DNA of 24,518 bases, taken from positions 1-24,518 of the forward strand of contig JALVVQ010000309.1 of the NCBI GenBank assembly GCA_027023325.1, written 5' to 3'. Origin of the DNA: Campylobacteraceae bacterium (lineage in GTDB: Bacteria; Campylobacterota; Campylobacteria; Campylobacterales; Sulfurovaceae). The translations under genes were made by a program, and so were the position numbers. Below are positions 17,083 through 23,681 of this stretch, piece by piece. The notes beneath the pieces were generated by a model. That model did no database searches, was not told where the DNA came from, and worked only from the letters and a program-made list of their open reading frames with translations. The first letter of the stretch is position 1. Each line of letters begins with the position of its first letter.

Positions 17083-17358
17083 ATGGCAGTAATGATTACA
17101 GATATCTGTATTAACTGTGCAGCGTGCATCGACGAGTGTCCAGTTGAAGCAATCGTGGATGAGGATGATAACCCAACGGGCGAAGACACTTACTATGTCT
17201 ATGCAGACAAGTGTGTAGAGTGTGTCGGACATCATGATGAGCCTGCATGTGCAGAAGCCTGCCCTACAGAGGGTTGTATCCAATGGAGTGATGTATTGGA
17301 TGGCCAGCCAGCAATGGAAGGCAGAGGAGAAAAAGGTACACCAGTCGTAGAAGACTAA
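17083..17358 (+). CDS. 2[4Fe-4S] ferredoxin, Allochromatium type
   Basis: A 91-residue soluble electron carrier. Cluster I ligands are C9, C12, C15 and C19 (CxxCxxCxxxCP). The second set has C44, C47, C56 and C60 with eight residues between the second and third cysteine, the spacing of the Allochromatium-type (Alv) ferredoxins, whose clusters have unusually low potentials. C65 is an extra cysteine typical of that group. In Campylobacterota such ferredoxins may serve pyruvate or 2-oxoglutarate oxidoreductases; the partner here is not shown. It seems to be transcribed alone: promoter-like sequence before, hairpin after. Confidence 0.93.
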   Translation: MAVMITDICINCAACIDECPVEAIVDEDDNPTGEDTYYVYADKCVECVGHHDEPACAEACPTEGCIQWSDVLDGQPAMEGRGEKGTPVVED

Positions 17359-17369
17359 GCTTTTTCTTC

Positions 17370-17400
17370 GCCAGGTTTGCCTGGCACCTTTCCTTATTTT
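17370..17400 (+). terminator. Hairpin with T-rich tail after the ferredoxin gene
   Basis: GCCAGG-TTTG-CCTGGC (17370-17385) forms a perfect 6-bp stem with a 4-nt loop, 12 bp after the stop codon. A pyrimidine-rich stretch with TTATTTTT follows, but not a directly adjoining T-run, so termination may be partial. Confidence 0.55.
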
Positions 17401-17445
17401 TACTTTCTAATCTTTTTCTAATCTTTTTTTCGATAAAATCCCGCC
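17400..17445 (+). promoter_or_regulatory. Probable promoter of the ndk-fabH operon
   Basis: GATAAAAT (17432-17439) follows two tandem copies of TTTCTAATCTTT, a T-rich periodic pattern like that upstream of Campylobacterota -10 boxes. A small inverted repeat (GCATG...CATGC, 17460-17474) lies in the presumed leader before ndk; its role is unknown. Confidence 0.5.
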
Positions 17446-17504
17446 CTAATGCTTTGTTTGCATGACTTGCATGCTTGGCAAATTAACCCGATGAAGGAAT
17501 ACCT

Positions 17505-17918
17505 ATGGAGCAAACACTATCCATTATCAAGCCAGATGCTGTAGCAAAGAATGTTGTGGGGCAAATTCTTGCTCGATTTGAAAATGCAGGATTGAGAATT
17601 GCTGCAACCAAGAAGATTCAGTTGAGTCGTGCTGATGCGGAAGCTTTCTATGCTGTGCATGCTGAGAGACCTTTTTTTGCTGAATTGGTTGAGTTTATGA
17701 TCTCTGGACCAGTGGTTGTCACGGTACTAGAGGGCGAGAATGCTATGGCGAAGAACAGAGATCTTATGGGCGCTACTAACCCAAAAGAAGCAGTAGAGGG
17801 TACCATCAGAGCAGATTTTGCTGAGAGCATCGATGCCAACGCAGTACATGGTAGTGACTCTTTGGAGAATGCTGCTATTGAGATCGGTTTCTTCTTTGCA
17901 CAGAGAGAGATTGTTTAA
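17505..17918 (+). CDS. ndk: Nucleoside diphosphate kinase
   Basis: A 137-residue enzyme that balances nucleoside triphosphates through a phosphohistidine. The N terminus (EQTLSIIKPDAVAKN), the GPVVVTVLEGENA segment and the active-site NAVHGSDS with H115 are all present. It has the normal short bacterial length. A GAAGGAAT site stands before the ATG. It is first in a run ndk-DUF177-rpmF-plsX-fabH that matches the order I recall in Campylobacter. Confidence 0.97.
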   Translation: MEQTLSIIKPDAVAKNVVGQILARFENAGLRIAATKKIQLSRADAEAFYAVHAERPFFAELVEFMISGPVVVTVLEGENAMAKNRDLMGATNPKEAVEGTIRADFAESIDANAVHGSDSLENAAIEIGFFFAQREIV

Positions 17919-17927
17919 TCTCCACTG

Positions 17928-18302
17928 ATGAAGATACAGTTTGACAAGGTAGGCAATACAGCGAAACCTTTTCGCTGTATAGAGGGAGAACTTACGCTGA
18001 GTGGTACACTGAAAAAAAGTGCCCATCATCGTGTCTCCCTTGTGTCTACACTTGAAGGTGAGATGTCACTACTTTGTGACAGATGTGGCAAGCAGTATAT
18101 CAAGCAGATTAAAAACCCTTTGGCACTGACCTTGAGTGATGTGATGTGCAAAGATAAAGAGGATTTGGATATAATTGAGTTTCTAGATGGTGTGATTGAC
18201 CTCACATACATTCTCAAGAGCGAAATAGATATCCAAAAAAGTATCTACCACTACTGTCCAGAGTGTGACGGGAGTGAAGAGATATTAGAAATAGAATTTT
18301 AA
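17928..18302 (+). CDS. DUF177 / YceD-family protein
   Basis: A 124-residue protein of the YceD family, which nearly always lies just upstream of rpmF and is linked to 23S rRNA metabolism; its exact role is not settled. Two cysteine pairs are visible, C50-C53 (LLCDRCGK) and C110-C113 (YCPECDG), which could bind zinc. An acidic middle follows the family layout. The gap to ndk is 9 bp and to rpmF 15 bp. Confidence 0.85.
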   Translation: MKIQFDKVGNTAKPFRCIEGELTLSGTLKKSAHHRVSLVSTLEGEMSLLCDRCGKQYIKQIKNPLALTLSDVMCKDKEDLDIIEFLDGVIDLTYILKSEIDIQKSIYHYCPECDGSEEILEIEF

Positions 18303-18317
18303 CAAAAGGAAAATATT

Positions 18318-18470
18318 ATGGCAGTACCTAAGAGACGCGTAAGTAAAACAAGAGCAGCAAAGAGAAGAACCCATTACAAATTGACACTACCAAGACCCGT
18401 CAAAGATGCTGACGGTACTTGGAGAATGCCTCACCACATGAATATGACGACAGGCGAATACAAAGCCTAA
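18318..18470 (+). CDS. rpmF: 50S ribosomal protein L32
   Basis: A 50-residue protein beginning MAVPKRRVSKTRAAKRRTH, the L32 signature. It has no cysteines, so it is the zinc-free form. AAAAGGA precedes the ATG. The stop TAA overlaps the plsX start ATG by one base (TAATG). The order DUF177-rpmF-plsX-fabH, in which a ribosomal gene is tied to membrane lipid synthesis, is widely conserved in bacteria. Confidence 0.97.
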   Translation: MAVPKRRVSKTRAAKRRTHYKLTLPRPVKDADGTWRMPHHMNMTTGEYKA

Positions 18471-19498
18471 TGTCACCCGACAAAAGAGCTGTACGCATTG
18501 CTATTGATGCAATGGGAGGGGACTTTGGTCCTGAACCGATTATTGATGGCTGTGTACAAGCGCTCAATGAGAAAAACTTTATGCCTATTCTTGTAGGAGA
18601 TAAAGAAGAGATACTCTCCTATCTTCCCCTCTATTATCAGGACAAAGTAGAGATCGTAGATGCTTCTGATGTGATCAGTATGAGCGATTCAGCTACAGAT
18701 GCCCTCAAACGAAAAGAGAGCTCGATTTATAAAGCTGTAGAATTGGTGAGAGACGGTAAGGCAGACGGTGTGGTCTCAGCAGGACACAGCGGTGCTACTA
18801 TGGCATTGGCTACACTTCGTATCGGACGCCTCCCTCATATATCCAAGCCTGCCTTGGCAGCATTAATGCCTACAGACATAGGTAAAAAAACGCTGGTACT
18901 TGATGTAGGTGCAGTGGTGGAATGTAAGGCGCAGAATCTATATGAATTTGGTGCTATGGGTGAAGCCTATGCCCAAGAAGTGTTGGGGATCCCCAATCCT
19001 CGGATGGGGCTACTCTCAAACGGTTCAGAAGAAAGCAAAGGAAACGAGCTGACCAAAGAGGCGTTTGGTATGCTTACGGCCATAGATAATTTTCAGGGCA
19101 ATGTAGAAGGTCGAGATATCTTCAATGGAAAAATTGATGTGGTGGTCACCGATGGTTTTACGGGTAATATTTTACTAAAGACCAGCGAAGGCGTTGTCTC
19201 TGCAATCTTTTCACTCATGAAGCAGCACATTCAGAGATCCCTGCCTGCCAAGGTGGGTGCGCTCCTTATGAAGAAAAAAGTCTTTAGCCACCTCAAAAAA
19301 GAGGTTGACTATGCAGAGTATGGTGGTGCACCACTGCTTGGTATTGACGGCTGTACGATTATTAGCCACGGAAGTTCTAATTCCAAGGCAATCAAAAATG
19401 CTATTTTCCAAGCAGTCAACTATGCGAGATCAGATGTCAACAAGCAGATAGAGGCACTACTCATTGCTGGTCAAGACAGGCTTGAAAGCAAGTCATAA
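18470..19498 (+). CDS. plsX: Phosphate acyltransferase PlsX
   Basis: A 342-residue enzyme that converts acyl-ACP to acyl-phosphate for phospholipid synthesis with PlsY. Visible landmarks are RIAIDAMGGDFGPEPI at the N terminus, SAGHSGATMALATLRIGRL, LDVGAVVECKAQNL (usually DxGAN in this segment), GLLSNGSEESKGNELTKEAF and VVTDGFTGNILLKTSEG. The start at 18470 is chosen because it overlaps the rpmF stop and places the conserved motif near the N terminus; an in-frame ATG at 18419 would lie inside rpmF. There is no separate good Shine-Dalgarno sequence, so translational coupling to rpmF is likely. Confidence 0.95.
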   Translation: MSPDKRAVRIAIDAMGGDFGPEPIIDGCVQALNEKNFMPILVGDKEEILSYLPLYYQDKVEIVDASDVISMSDSATDALKRKESSIYKAVELVRDGKADGVVSAGHSGATMALATLRIGRLPHISKPALAALMPTDIGKKTLVLDVGAVVECKAQNLYEFGAMGEAYAQEVLGIPNPRMGLLSNGSEESKGNELTKEAFGMLTAIDNFQGNVEGRDIFNGKIDVVVTDGFTGNILLKTSEGVVSAIFSLMKQHIQRSLPAKVGALLMKKKVFSHLKKEVDYAEYGGAPLLGIDGCTIISHGSSNSKAIKNAIFQAVNYARSDVNKQIEALLIAGQDRLESKS

Positions 19499-19510
19499 AT
19501 AAGGAATACG

Positions 19511-20521
19511 ATGTCTAGAGCACTATCCCCTCTTGCTTCATTTCGTGCTATCGGTGCGTATGTACCCGAGAAGATTCTGACCAATTTTGATCTGGAGAAA
19601 ATGATTGATACGAGTGATGAATGGATTACCAAGCGCACTGGTATCAAGGAGCGCCGTATCGCTGCCGAAGATGAGTCTACCAGTGACATGGGGGCCAAGG
19701 CAGCGGCACTGGCCATCGAAAGGGCAGGTATCGACAAGGCAGAGATAGATCTTGTACTTTGTGCCACGGTGACACCTGATTACTTCAATATGCCCTCTAC
19801 TGCCTGTATCATTTCTGAAAAATTAGATATCCGCAATGTGCAGGCGCTTGATATCTCTGCTGCATGTAGTGGATTTGTTTACTTGCTCTCTGTGGCCAAG
19901 GCATTTATCGAATCAGGCATGAAGAAACATATTCTGATTATCGGTGCTGAAAAATTCTCTTCAATCGTGGACTGGACAGATCGGGGTACCTGTATTCTCT
20001 TTGGCGACGGTGCTGGAGCAGCGATTATTTCCGCAACTGACAAGAAAGAAGAAGCATTTGTCGATGTACATGCCAGTGCAGATGGTGGGTATGCAGACTT
20101 CTTGGTGACACCTTCACCTGGATCAGTCAATCCTATGAATCAGAAATCATTGGATGAGGGACTTAATTTTGTGCAAATGAAAGGAAATGAGACTTTCAAA
20201 TTGGCAGTGAGAACACTGACCAAGGATGTCAAAGAGATCTTGGAAACCAATAAAATCTCTGCAGGGGACATCCCCCACTTTGTCCCCCATCAAGCGAATT
20301 ACCGTATCATTAAGGCTGTAGGCGATGCGCTTAAGATGAGAGAAGATCAAGTGGTACTCACTGTACATAAATATGGTAACACCTCTGCAGCCTCTATCCC
20401 TATGGCCATCAATGATCTGTATGAAGCAGGCAATCTGAAATACGGTGAACTCATGCTGCTCGACACCTTTGGTGGCGGACTTACCTGGGCTAGTGCACTG
20501 TTGCCCTATGCCGGGAAATAG
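19511..20521 (+). CDS. fabH: Beta-ketoacyl-ACP synthase III
   Basis: A 336-residue condensing enzyme that starts fatty acid synthesis from acetyl-CoA and malonyl-ACP. The catalytic triad is visible as C119 (DISAACSGFVY), H260 (FVPHQANYRII) and N290 (HKYGNTSAAS). The N-terminal DTSDEWITKRTGIKERRI segment is typical of FabH. AAGGAA precedes the ATG, 12 bp after plsX. It is the last gene of its operon and meets dnaX tail to tail. Confidence 0.96.
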   Translation: MSRALSPLASFRAIGAYVPEKILTNFDLEKMIDTSDEWITKRTGIKERRIAAEDESTSDMGAKAAALAIERAGIDKAEIDLVLCATVTPDYFNMPSTACIISEKLDIRNVQALDISAACSGFVYLLSVAKAFIESGMKKHILIIGAEKFSSIVDWTDRGTCILFGDGAGAAIISATDKKEEAFVDVHASADGGYADFLVTPSPGSVNPMNQKSLDEGLNFVQMKGNETFKLAVRTLTKDVKEILETNKISAGDIPHFVPHQANYRIIKAVGDALKMREDQVVLTVHKYGNTSAASIPMAINDLYEAGNLKYGELMLLDTFGGGLTWASALLPYAGK

Positions 20522-20529
20522 CTTCCCCA

Positions 20530-20556
20530 TAGGGGCAGATAGGGTATCTGCCCCTA
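20530..20556. terminator. Perfect 12-bp hairpin between fabH and dnaX
   Basis: TAGGGGCAGATA (20530-20541), loop GGG, TATCTGCCCCTA (20545-20556). The stem is perfect and starts 8 bases after the fabH stop. The other arm contains the dnaX stop codon (20556-20554). There is no T-run on either side, so a bidirectional terminator or an mRNA 3'-end stabiliser are both possible. Confidence 0.6.
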
Positions 20557-22428
20557 CGAATTTCTTCTAATTCTTACTTTTTTTGGATCAAACAGTGCGA
20601 TCATCTCTTTTACCATCGGTTCATTGAGTAGTTCTGAGGGGTCTTTTTCTTTGGCAGCTTCGGTATCTCCTGCATCTGGAGCGATACAGGAGCTTTTCAT
20701 TTCAATCTCTTCAGGTATGACATTGCTGGGAGCTTCGACAGGCTCAGTCACCGTACGCTGGGCAGACTCGGTAGCCATGTGTGTATCTTTAGTACTTCCC
20801 AAGGCTACGGTTGCTGAGCCTGTCGAAGCACTAACTACTTTTTTTTTAGGCTCCGCCGGGATATTGACAATTTTCGTTTCAAACCCAAAAAGCTCCTGCA
20901 CGAACATCTTGATGATACTCCAGTGGTTGATGAGCATTTTTTTGTCAGTATCTGCTGCGGTAGAGTGCCAGGTCAATGCATTCTCCTGAAAGCTTTCATA
21001 GCTGATATTGGACTCAAAACATTGGCCTAGATCATAATCTCTGTCATAGATTTTTTTGACCAAAGAGTTAAACTTTAGTGCCCCTGTGTCAATCTGTTCT
21101 GTTGCGGGTTTGGGACTGGGCTGTGGCACTTCTTTTGCAGGGGTAGGCTCTTGGGTATGTACTTCTTGAGAGGCAGTAGAAGGTGCCTCCTCTTTTCTTT
21201 TCTCTTGCGTAGCTACTTTTGCCTCTGGCTGTACTGTAGCTTCTTGTTGGGGTGATGGATTTTGAGTTGTTGCTTGGACAGGTGGTTTCTCTGTGATAGG
21301 CGTGGGTGTCTCGACTTCTATTTCTGGTATCTCTACCTCTTTTTCTGGTGTTTTGATCTCTACACCGGAGAGCTCTTTTTGGAGGATGCGGATCATCTCA
21401 TCGATCTCTTTAGAGGAGAGTGCTTCAATCATTTTGAAAAGTGTCAAGGAAAGGACGAACTCTCCTTCGCTTCCCAATGCCAAGAGCTCTTTGGCGTCTG
21501 CCAGTATTCTGAAAAAACGGTCGATAATCAGAGGCGCAAATCGACCATCTTTGGCAAAGAGAAGCTCTTTGAGATACAGTGTCAGCTCATCGATGACCAT
21601 CTCAGATTCATACTCTGAGGCTAGCGTGATAAATTCCAGCACTTTAGACTCATTTTTTGCCAGTAGGTGGTTGAGAAGCTCATCGAGTAAGGAGGGCTCT
21701 ATGATACCAAGCATATTGGTCACAGTGGTCATATCGACATGATTTTTGGAGTAGACAATGGCCTGATCCATGAGCGTCAGAGAATCCCTAAGGCTTCCCG
21801 CACCACTTCTGGCAAGGACATCCAGTGCCTCTCTCTCATAGCTGATATTCTCTTTGTTGAGGATATGCTCCAGGTGGCTCAGTACCAGCTTTTGTGGAAT
21901 CTTTTTAAAACGAAAATGCTGCGTTCTAGAGAGGATCGTGGCAGGCAGTTTGAGTGGATCTGTGGTCGCGAGAATAAATTTGACAAAATCAGGCGGCTCT
22001 TCCAGTGTCTTGAGCAGGGCATTGAAGGCCTGTGTGGTGAGCATATGGACTTCGTCAATGATAAAGATCTTGTATCTGCCGATGCCAGGTTTGTATTTGG
22101 TATGCTCGATGAGCTCTTTGATGTCATCGATACCACGGTTGGAGGCGGCATCCATCTCGATGATATCCATATGCCTGCTCTCGTTTGCCATGGTGCAGTT
22201 GTCACAGTGGTTGCAGGGATGAGAAGAGGCACCCTCCTCACAGAGCAGGGCTTTGGCAAAGATTCTTGCTGTGGAGGTTTTTCCGCTGCCTCTGAGTCCG
22301 GAGAAGAGGTAGGCATGAGAGAGTCTATCGCCATCCAGTGCCAAAGAGAGTGTTTGGGACACAGTCTCCTGTCCTACTAGGCCATTGAAGGTGGAAGGAC
22401 GGTACTTTCTGGCTAATGCTAGTGACAA
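20554..22428 (-). CDS. dnaX: DNA polymerase III subunits gamma/tau
   Basis: A 624-residue clamp-loader ATPase. Walker A GLRGSGKT is at 44-51. The zinc-binding cysteines are C63, C72, C75 and C78. Walker B holds D125-E126 (FIIDEVHML), and a SRTQHFRF sensor segment follows. A long Pro/Glu/Thr-rich linker lies between about 355 and 440, then a tau-specific region, and the tail SELLNEPMVKEMIALFDPKK is a plausible polymerase-alpha contact. The start is TTG at 22428 with AAGGAG 5-6 nt upstream; it yields the family start SLALARKYRP. Codons 528-530 are AAA AAA AAA, followed at once by stop codons in both other frames and then by a REP-like inverted repeat, so two products (tau about 624 and gamma about 530 residues) are likely. 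Convergent with fabH. Confidence 0.95.
   Translation of the reverse strand: MSLALARKYRPSTFNGLVGQETVSQTLSLALDGDRLSHAYLFSGLRGSGKTSTARIFAKALLCEEGASSHPCNHCDNCTMANESRHMDIIEMDAASNRGIDDIKELIEHTKYKPGIGRYKIFIIDEVHMLTTQAFNALLKTLEEPPDFVKFILATTDPLKLPATILSRTQHFRFKKIPQKLVLSHLEHILNKENISYEREALDVLARSGAGSLRDSLTLMDQAIVYSKNHVDMTTVTNMLGIIEPSLLDELLNHLLAKNESKVLEFITLASEYESEMVIDELTLYLKELLFAKDGRFAPLIIDRFFRILADAKELLALGSEGEFVLSLTLFKMIEALSSKEIDEMIRILQKELSGVEIKTPEKEVEIPEIEVETPTPITEKPPVQATTQNPSPQQEATVQPEAKVATQEKRKEEAPSTASQEVHTQEPTPAKEVPQPSPKPATEQIDTGALKFNSLVKKIYDRDYDLGQCFESNISYESFQENALTWHSTAADTDKKMLINHWSIIKMFVQELFGFETKIVNIPAEPKKKVVSASTGSATVALGSTKDTHMATESAQRTVTEPVEAPSNVIPEEIEMKSSCIAPDAGDTEAAKEKDPSELLNEPMVKEMIALFDPKKVRIRRNS
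20732..20829. repeat. REP-like inverted repeat pair inside the dnaX coding sequence
   Basis: Arm 20732-20758 and arm 20803-20829 are inverted copies: 16 perfect pairs (GCTTCGACAGGCTCAG), a 2-nt mismatch, then six more matches (ACCGTA). The 44 bases between them are also coding. The sequence TGAGCCTGTCGAAG is, from memory, a palindromic repeat seen in many unrelated bacterial genomes. It is translated in frame within dnaX (giving SASTGSATVA on one arm and VTEPVEAPS on the other), in the flexible part of tau. It could fold as a strong mRNA stem-loop. Confidence 0.8.
20839..20847 (-). promoter_or_regulatory. A9 slippery run in dnaX, candidate gamma/tau switch
   Basis: On the coding (minus) strand nine A residues form three Lys codons (528-530), followed by GTAGTTAGT. 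Loss of one A, or a +1 shift, reads AAG TAG. Gain of one A, or a -1 shift, reads AGT AGT TAG. Both stop within three codons. A 16-bp perfect stem begins 9 nt after the run. Thermus dnaX uses an A9 run for transcriptional slippage and E. coli dnaX uses A AAA AAG plus a stem-loop for ribosomal frameshifting; the layout here resembles both. Confidence 0.65.
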
Positions 22429-22464
22429 ATGAACTCCTTCTGTCTGTGTTTGGGCTAATATTGT

Positions 22465-22493
22465 AGTAAAATTTTACTTTTGATTGGTATAAT
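22465..22493. promoter_or_regulatory. Divergent promoter region of dnaX and ypfJ with a perfect palindrome
   Basis: AGTAAAATTTTACT (22465-22478) is a perfect 14-bp palindrome in the 105-bp gap between two divergent genes. TATAAT at 22488-22493 (in TTGGTATAATTTG) is a good -10 for the rightward gene. An AT-rich stretch to the left (ATTAGCC side) could serve dnaX. Whether the palindrome is an operator is not known. Confidence 0.5.
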
Positions 22494-22533
22494 TTGAAAA
22501 ACGATCGAAAAATGATTGCAGGAAGGCTTCAGT

Positions 22534-23418
22534 ATGAAAATGGATAACACAAGAGAGAGTCGCAATGTGGATGACAGGAGATCGTCCTCTGGCGGAGGAG
22601 GGAGAGGCATGCCTTCTATGGGCATGATCATGATGATCTGGCCTTTGCTGAAGCCTCTGCTTAGAACAAAATTTGGATGGACAGTTATCGGACTTGGTGC
22701 CTTTGCTTGGTTTTCTGGGTTCAATCCACTCTCCTTGGTGGGCATGGGTGGGTCAAGTACAGCAGTGGTGAACAAGGCAAAAGATGACAAAGAGGCGACC
22801 TTTATCAAGAAAGTGCTGGCAAGTACCGAAGATGTGTGGAAGCAACAACTTCCAAAATACGGCATCAGGTACCAAGAGCCGGAGATGGTACTGTATCGAA
22901 ACGGTACCCGAAGCGGTTGTGGAGCAGCAAAGTCGCAGATGGGCCCTTTTTATTGCCCTGCAGACCACAAAGTCTATCTGGATCTTGGTTTCTTTGATGA
23001 GCTTTCAAGACGCCATAATGCACCGGGAGACTTTGCACAGGCCTATGTCTTGGCACATGAGATAGGGCACCATATCCAAAATATGCAAGGCACACTCACC
23101 AAAGTACAGCGCGCCAAACAGCAGTGGCGTAGCGAAGCCAAGCAGAATGCCCTGCAGGTACGGGTCGAGCTTCAGGCGGACTGCTATGCCGGTGCCTGGG
23201 CACACCATGCACAAAAGGAGTTTGGTATTCTGGAGGAGGGTGATATCGCCGAGGCACTCAATGCCGCGAGCTCTATCGGAGATGACAAGTTGCAAAAAGA
23301 GGCTACAGGGTATGTACGACCGGACGGCTTTACGCATGGTAGCTCCAAGCAGCGAAGGGAGTGGTTTACCAAAGGGCTGGCAACGGGTGACCTAAGGCAG
23401 TGCGATACATTCCGGTAA
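22534..23418 (+). CDS. ypfJ: YpfJ-type neutral zinc metallopeptidase
   Basis: A 294-residue membrane-anchored protein of the YpfJ/putative neutral zinc metallopeptidase family. The N terminus carries the family motif ESRNVDDRRSSSGGGG, then one hydrophobic segment at about 46-62. The globular part has the zinc motif H175-E176-I-G-H179 (LAHEIGHHIQN), followed by the ELQADCYAGAWAHHA segment that supplies the third ligand, and a conserved GSSKQRREWFTKGLATGD end. No physiological substrate is established for the family. ATG 22534 is chosen because AGGAAGG lies 7 nt upstream; an in-frame TTG at 22516 has none. Confidence 0.92.
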   Translation: MKMDNTRESRNVDDRRSSSGGGGRGMPSMGMIMMIWPLLKPLLRTKFGWTVIGLGAFAWFSGFNPLSLVGMGGSSTAVVNKAKDDKEATFIKKVLASTEDVWKQQLPKYGIRYQEPEMVLYRNGTRSGCGAAKSQMGPFYCPADHKVYLDLGFFDELSRRHNAPGDFAQAYVLAHEIGHHIQNMQGTLTKVQRAKQQWRSEAKQNALQVRVELQADCYAGAWAHHAQKEFGILEEGDIAEALNAASSIGDDKLQKEATGYVRPDGFTHGSSKQRREWFTKGLATGDLRQCDTFR

Positions 23419-23435
23419 GCAACGAATAGCCAACG

Positions 23436-23654
23436 ATGCAGCATAAAGAGATCACTATCACACTCTCCTCTGAAAGTGACTTGACTGAGGTGATATGCAA
23501 GGCATTTGATACCTGTAAGCATGGCACCGATAAGAGACATCAACATGTCACCATAAAGCCTTCGCTCAAGCAGGAGATTGCTGAGTTGCAGGAGGGGGAG
23601 TCTGCCTATTTGGCTGCTGCGTGGAGGAGTCAGATAGGGGTGATGCTTGGGTAG
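23436..23654 (+). CDS. Small unknown ORF after ypfJ
   Basis: A 72-residue open frame that I do not recognise. It starts 17 bp after ypfJ, has no membrane segment or cysteine cluster (one Cys-Lys-His stretch only), and contains plausible protein-like sequence (QHVTIKPSLKQEIAELQEGESAYLAAAW). No Shine-Dalgarno sequence is seen and an in-frame stop lies just before the ATG. It may be a real short gene co-transcribed with ypfJ, or chance. Confidence 0.4.
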   Translation: MQHKEITITLSSESDLTEVICKAFDTCKHGTDKRHQHVTIKPSLKQEIAELQEGESAYLAAAWRSQIGVMLG

Positions 23655-23681
23655 GCACTACGATAGCATTACCCCACCTTA

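Noticed and set aside
17441..17504. Riboswitch before ndk
   Set aside because: Only a short inverted repeat (GCATG...CATGC) is visible; it does not match any riboswitch fold that I know.
21739..22380. 213-codon plus-strand frame
   Set aside because: Antisense to the ATPase domain of dnaX, which shows all expected motifs.
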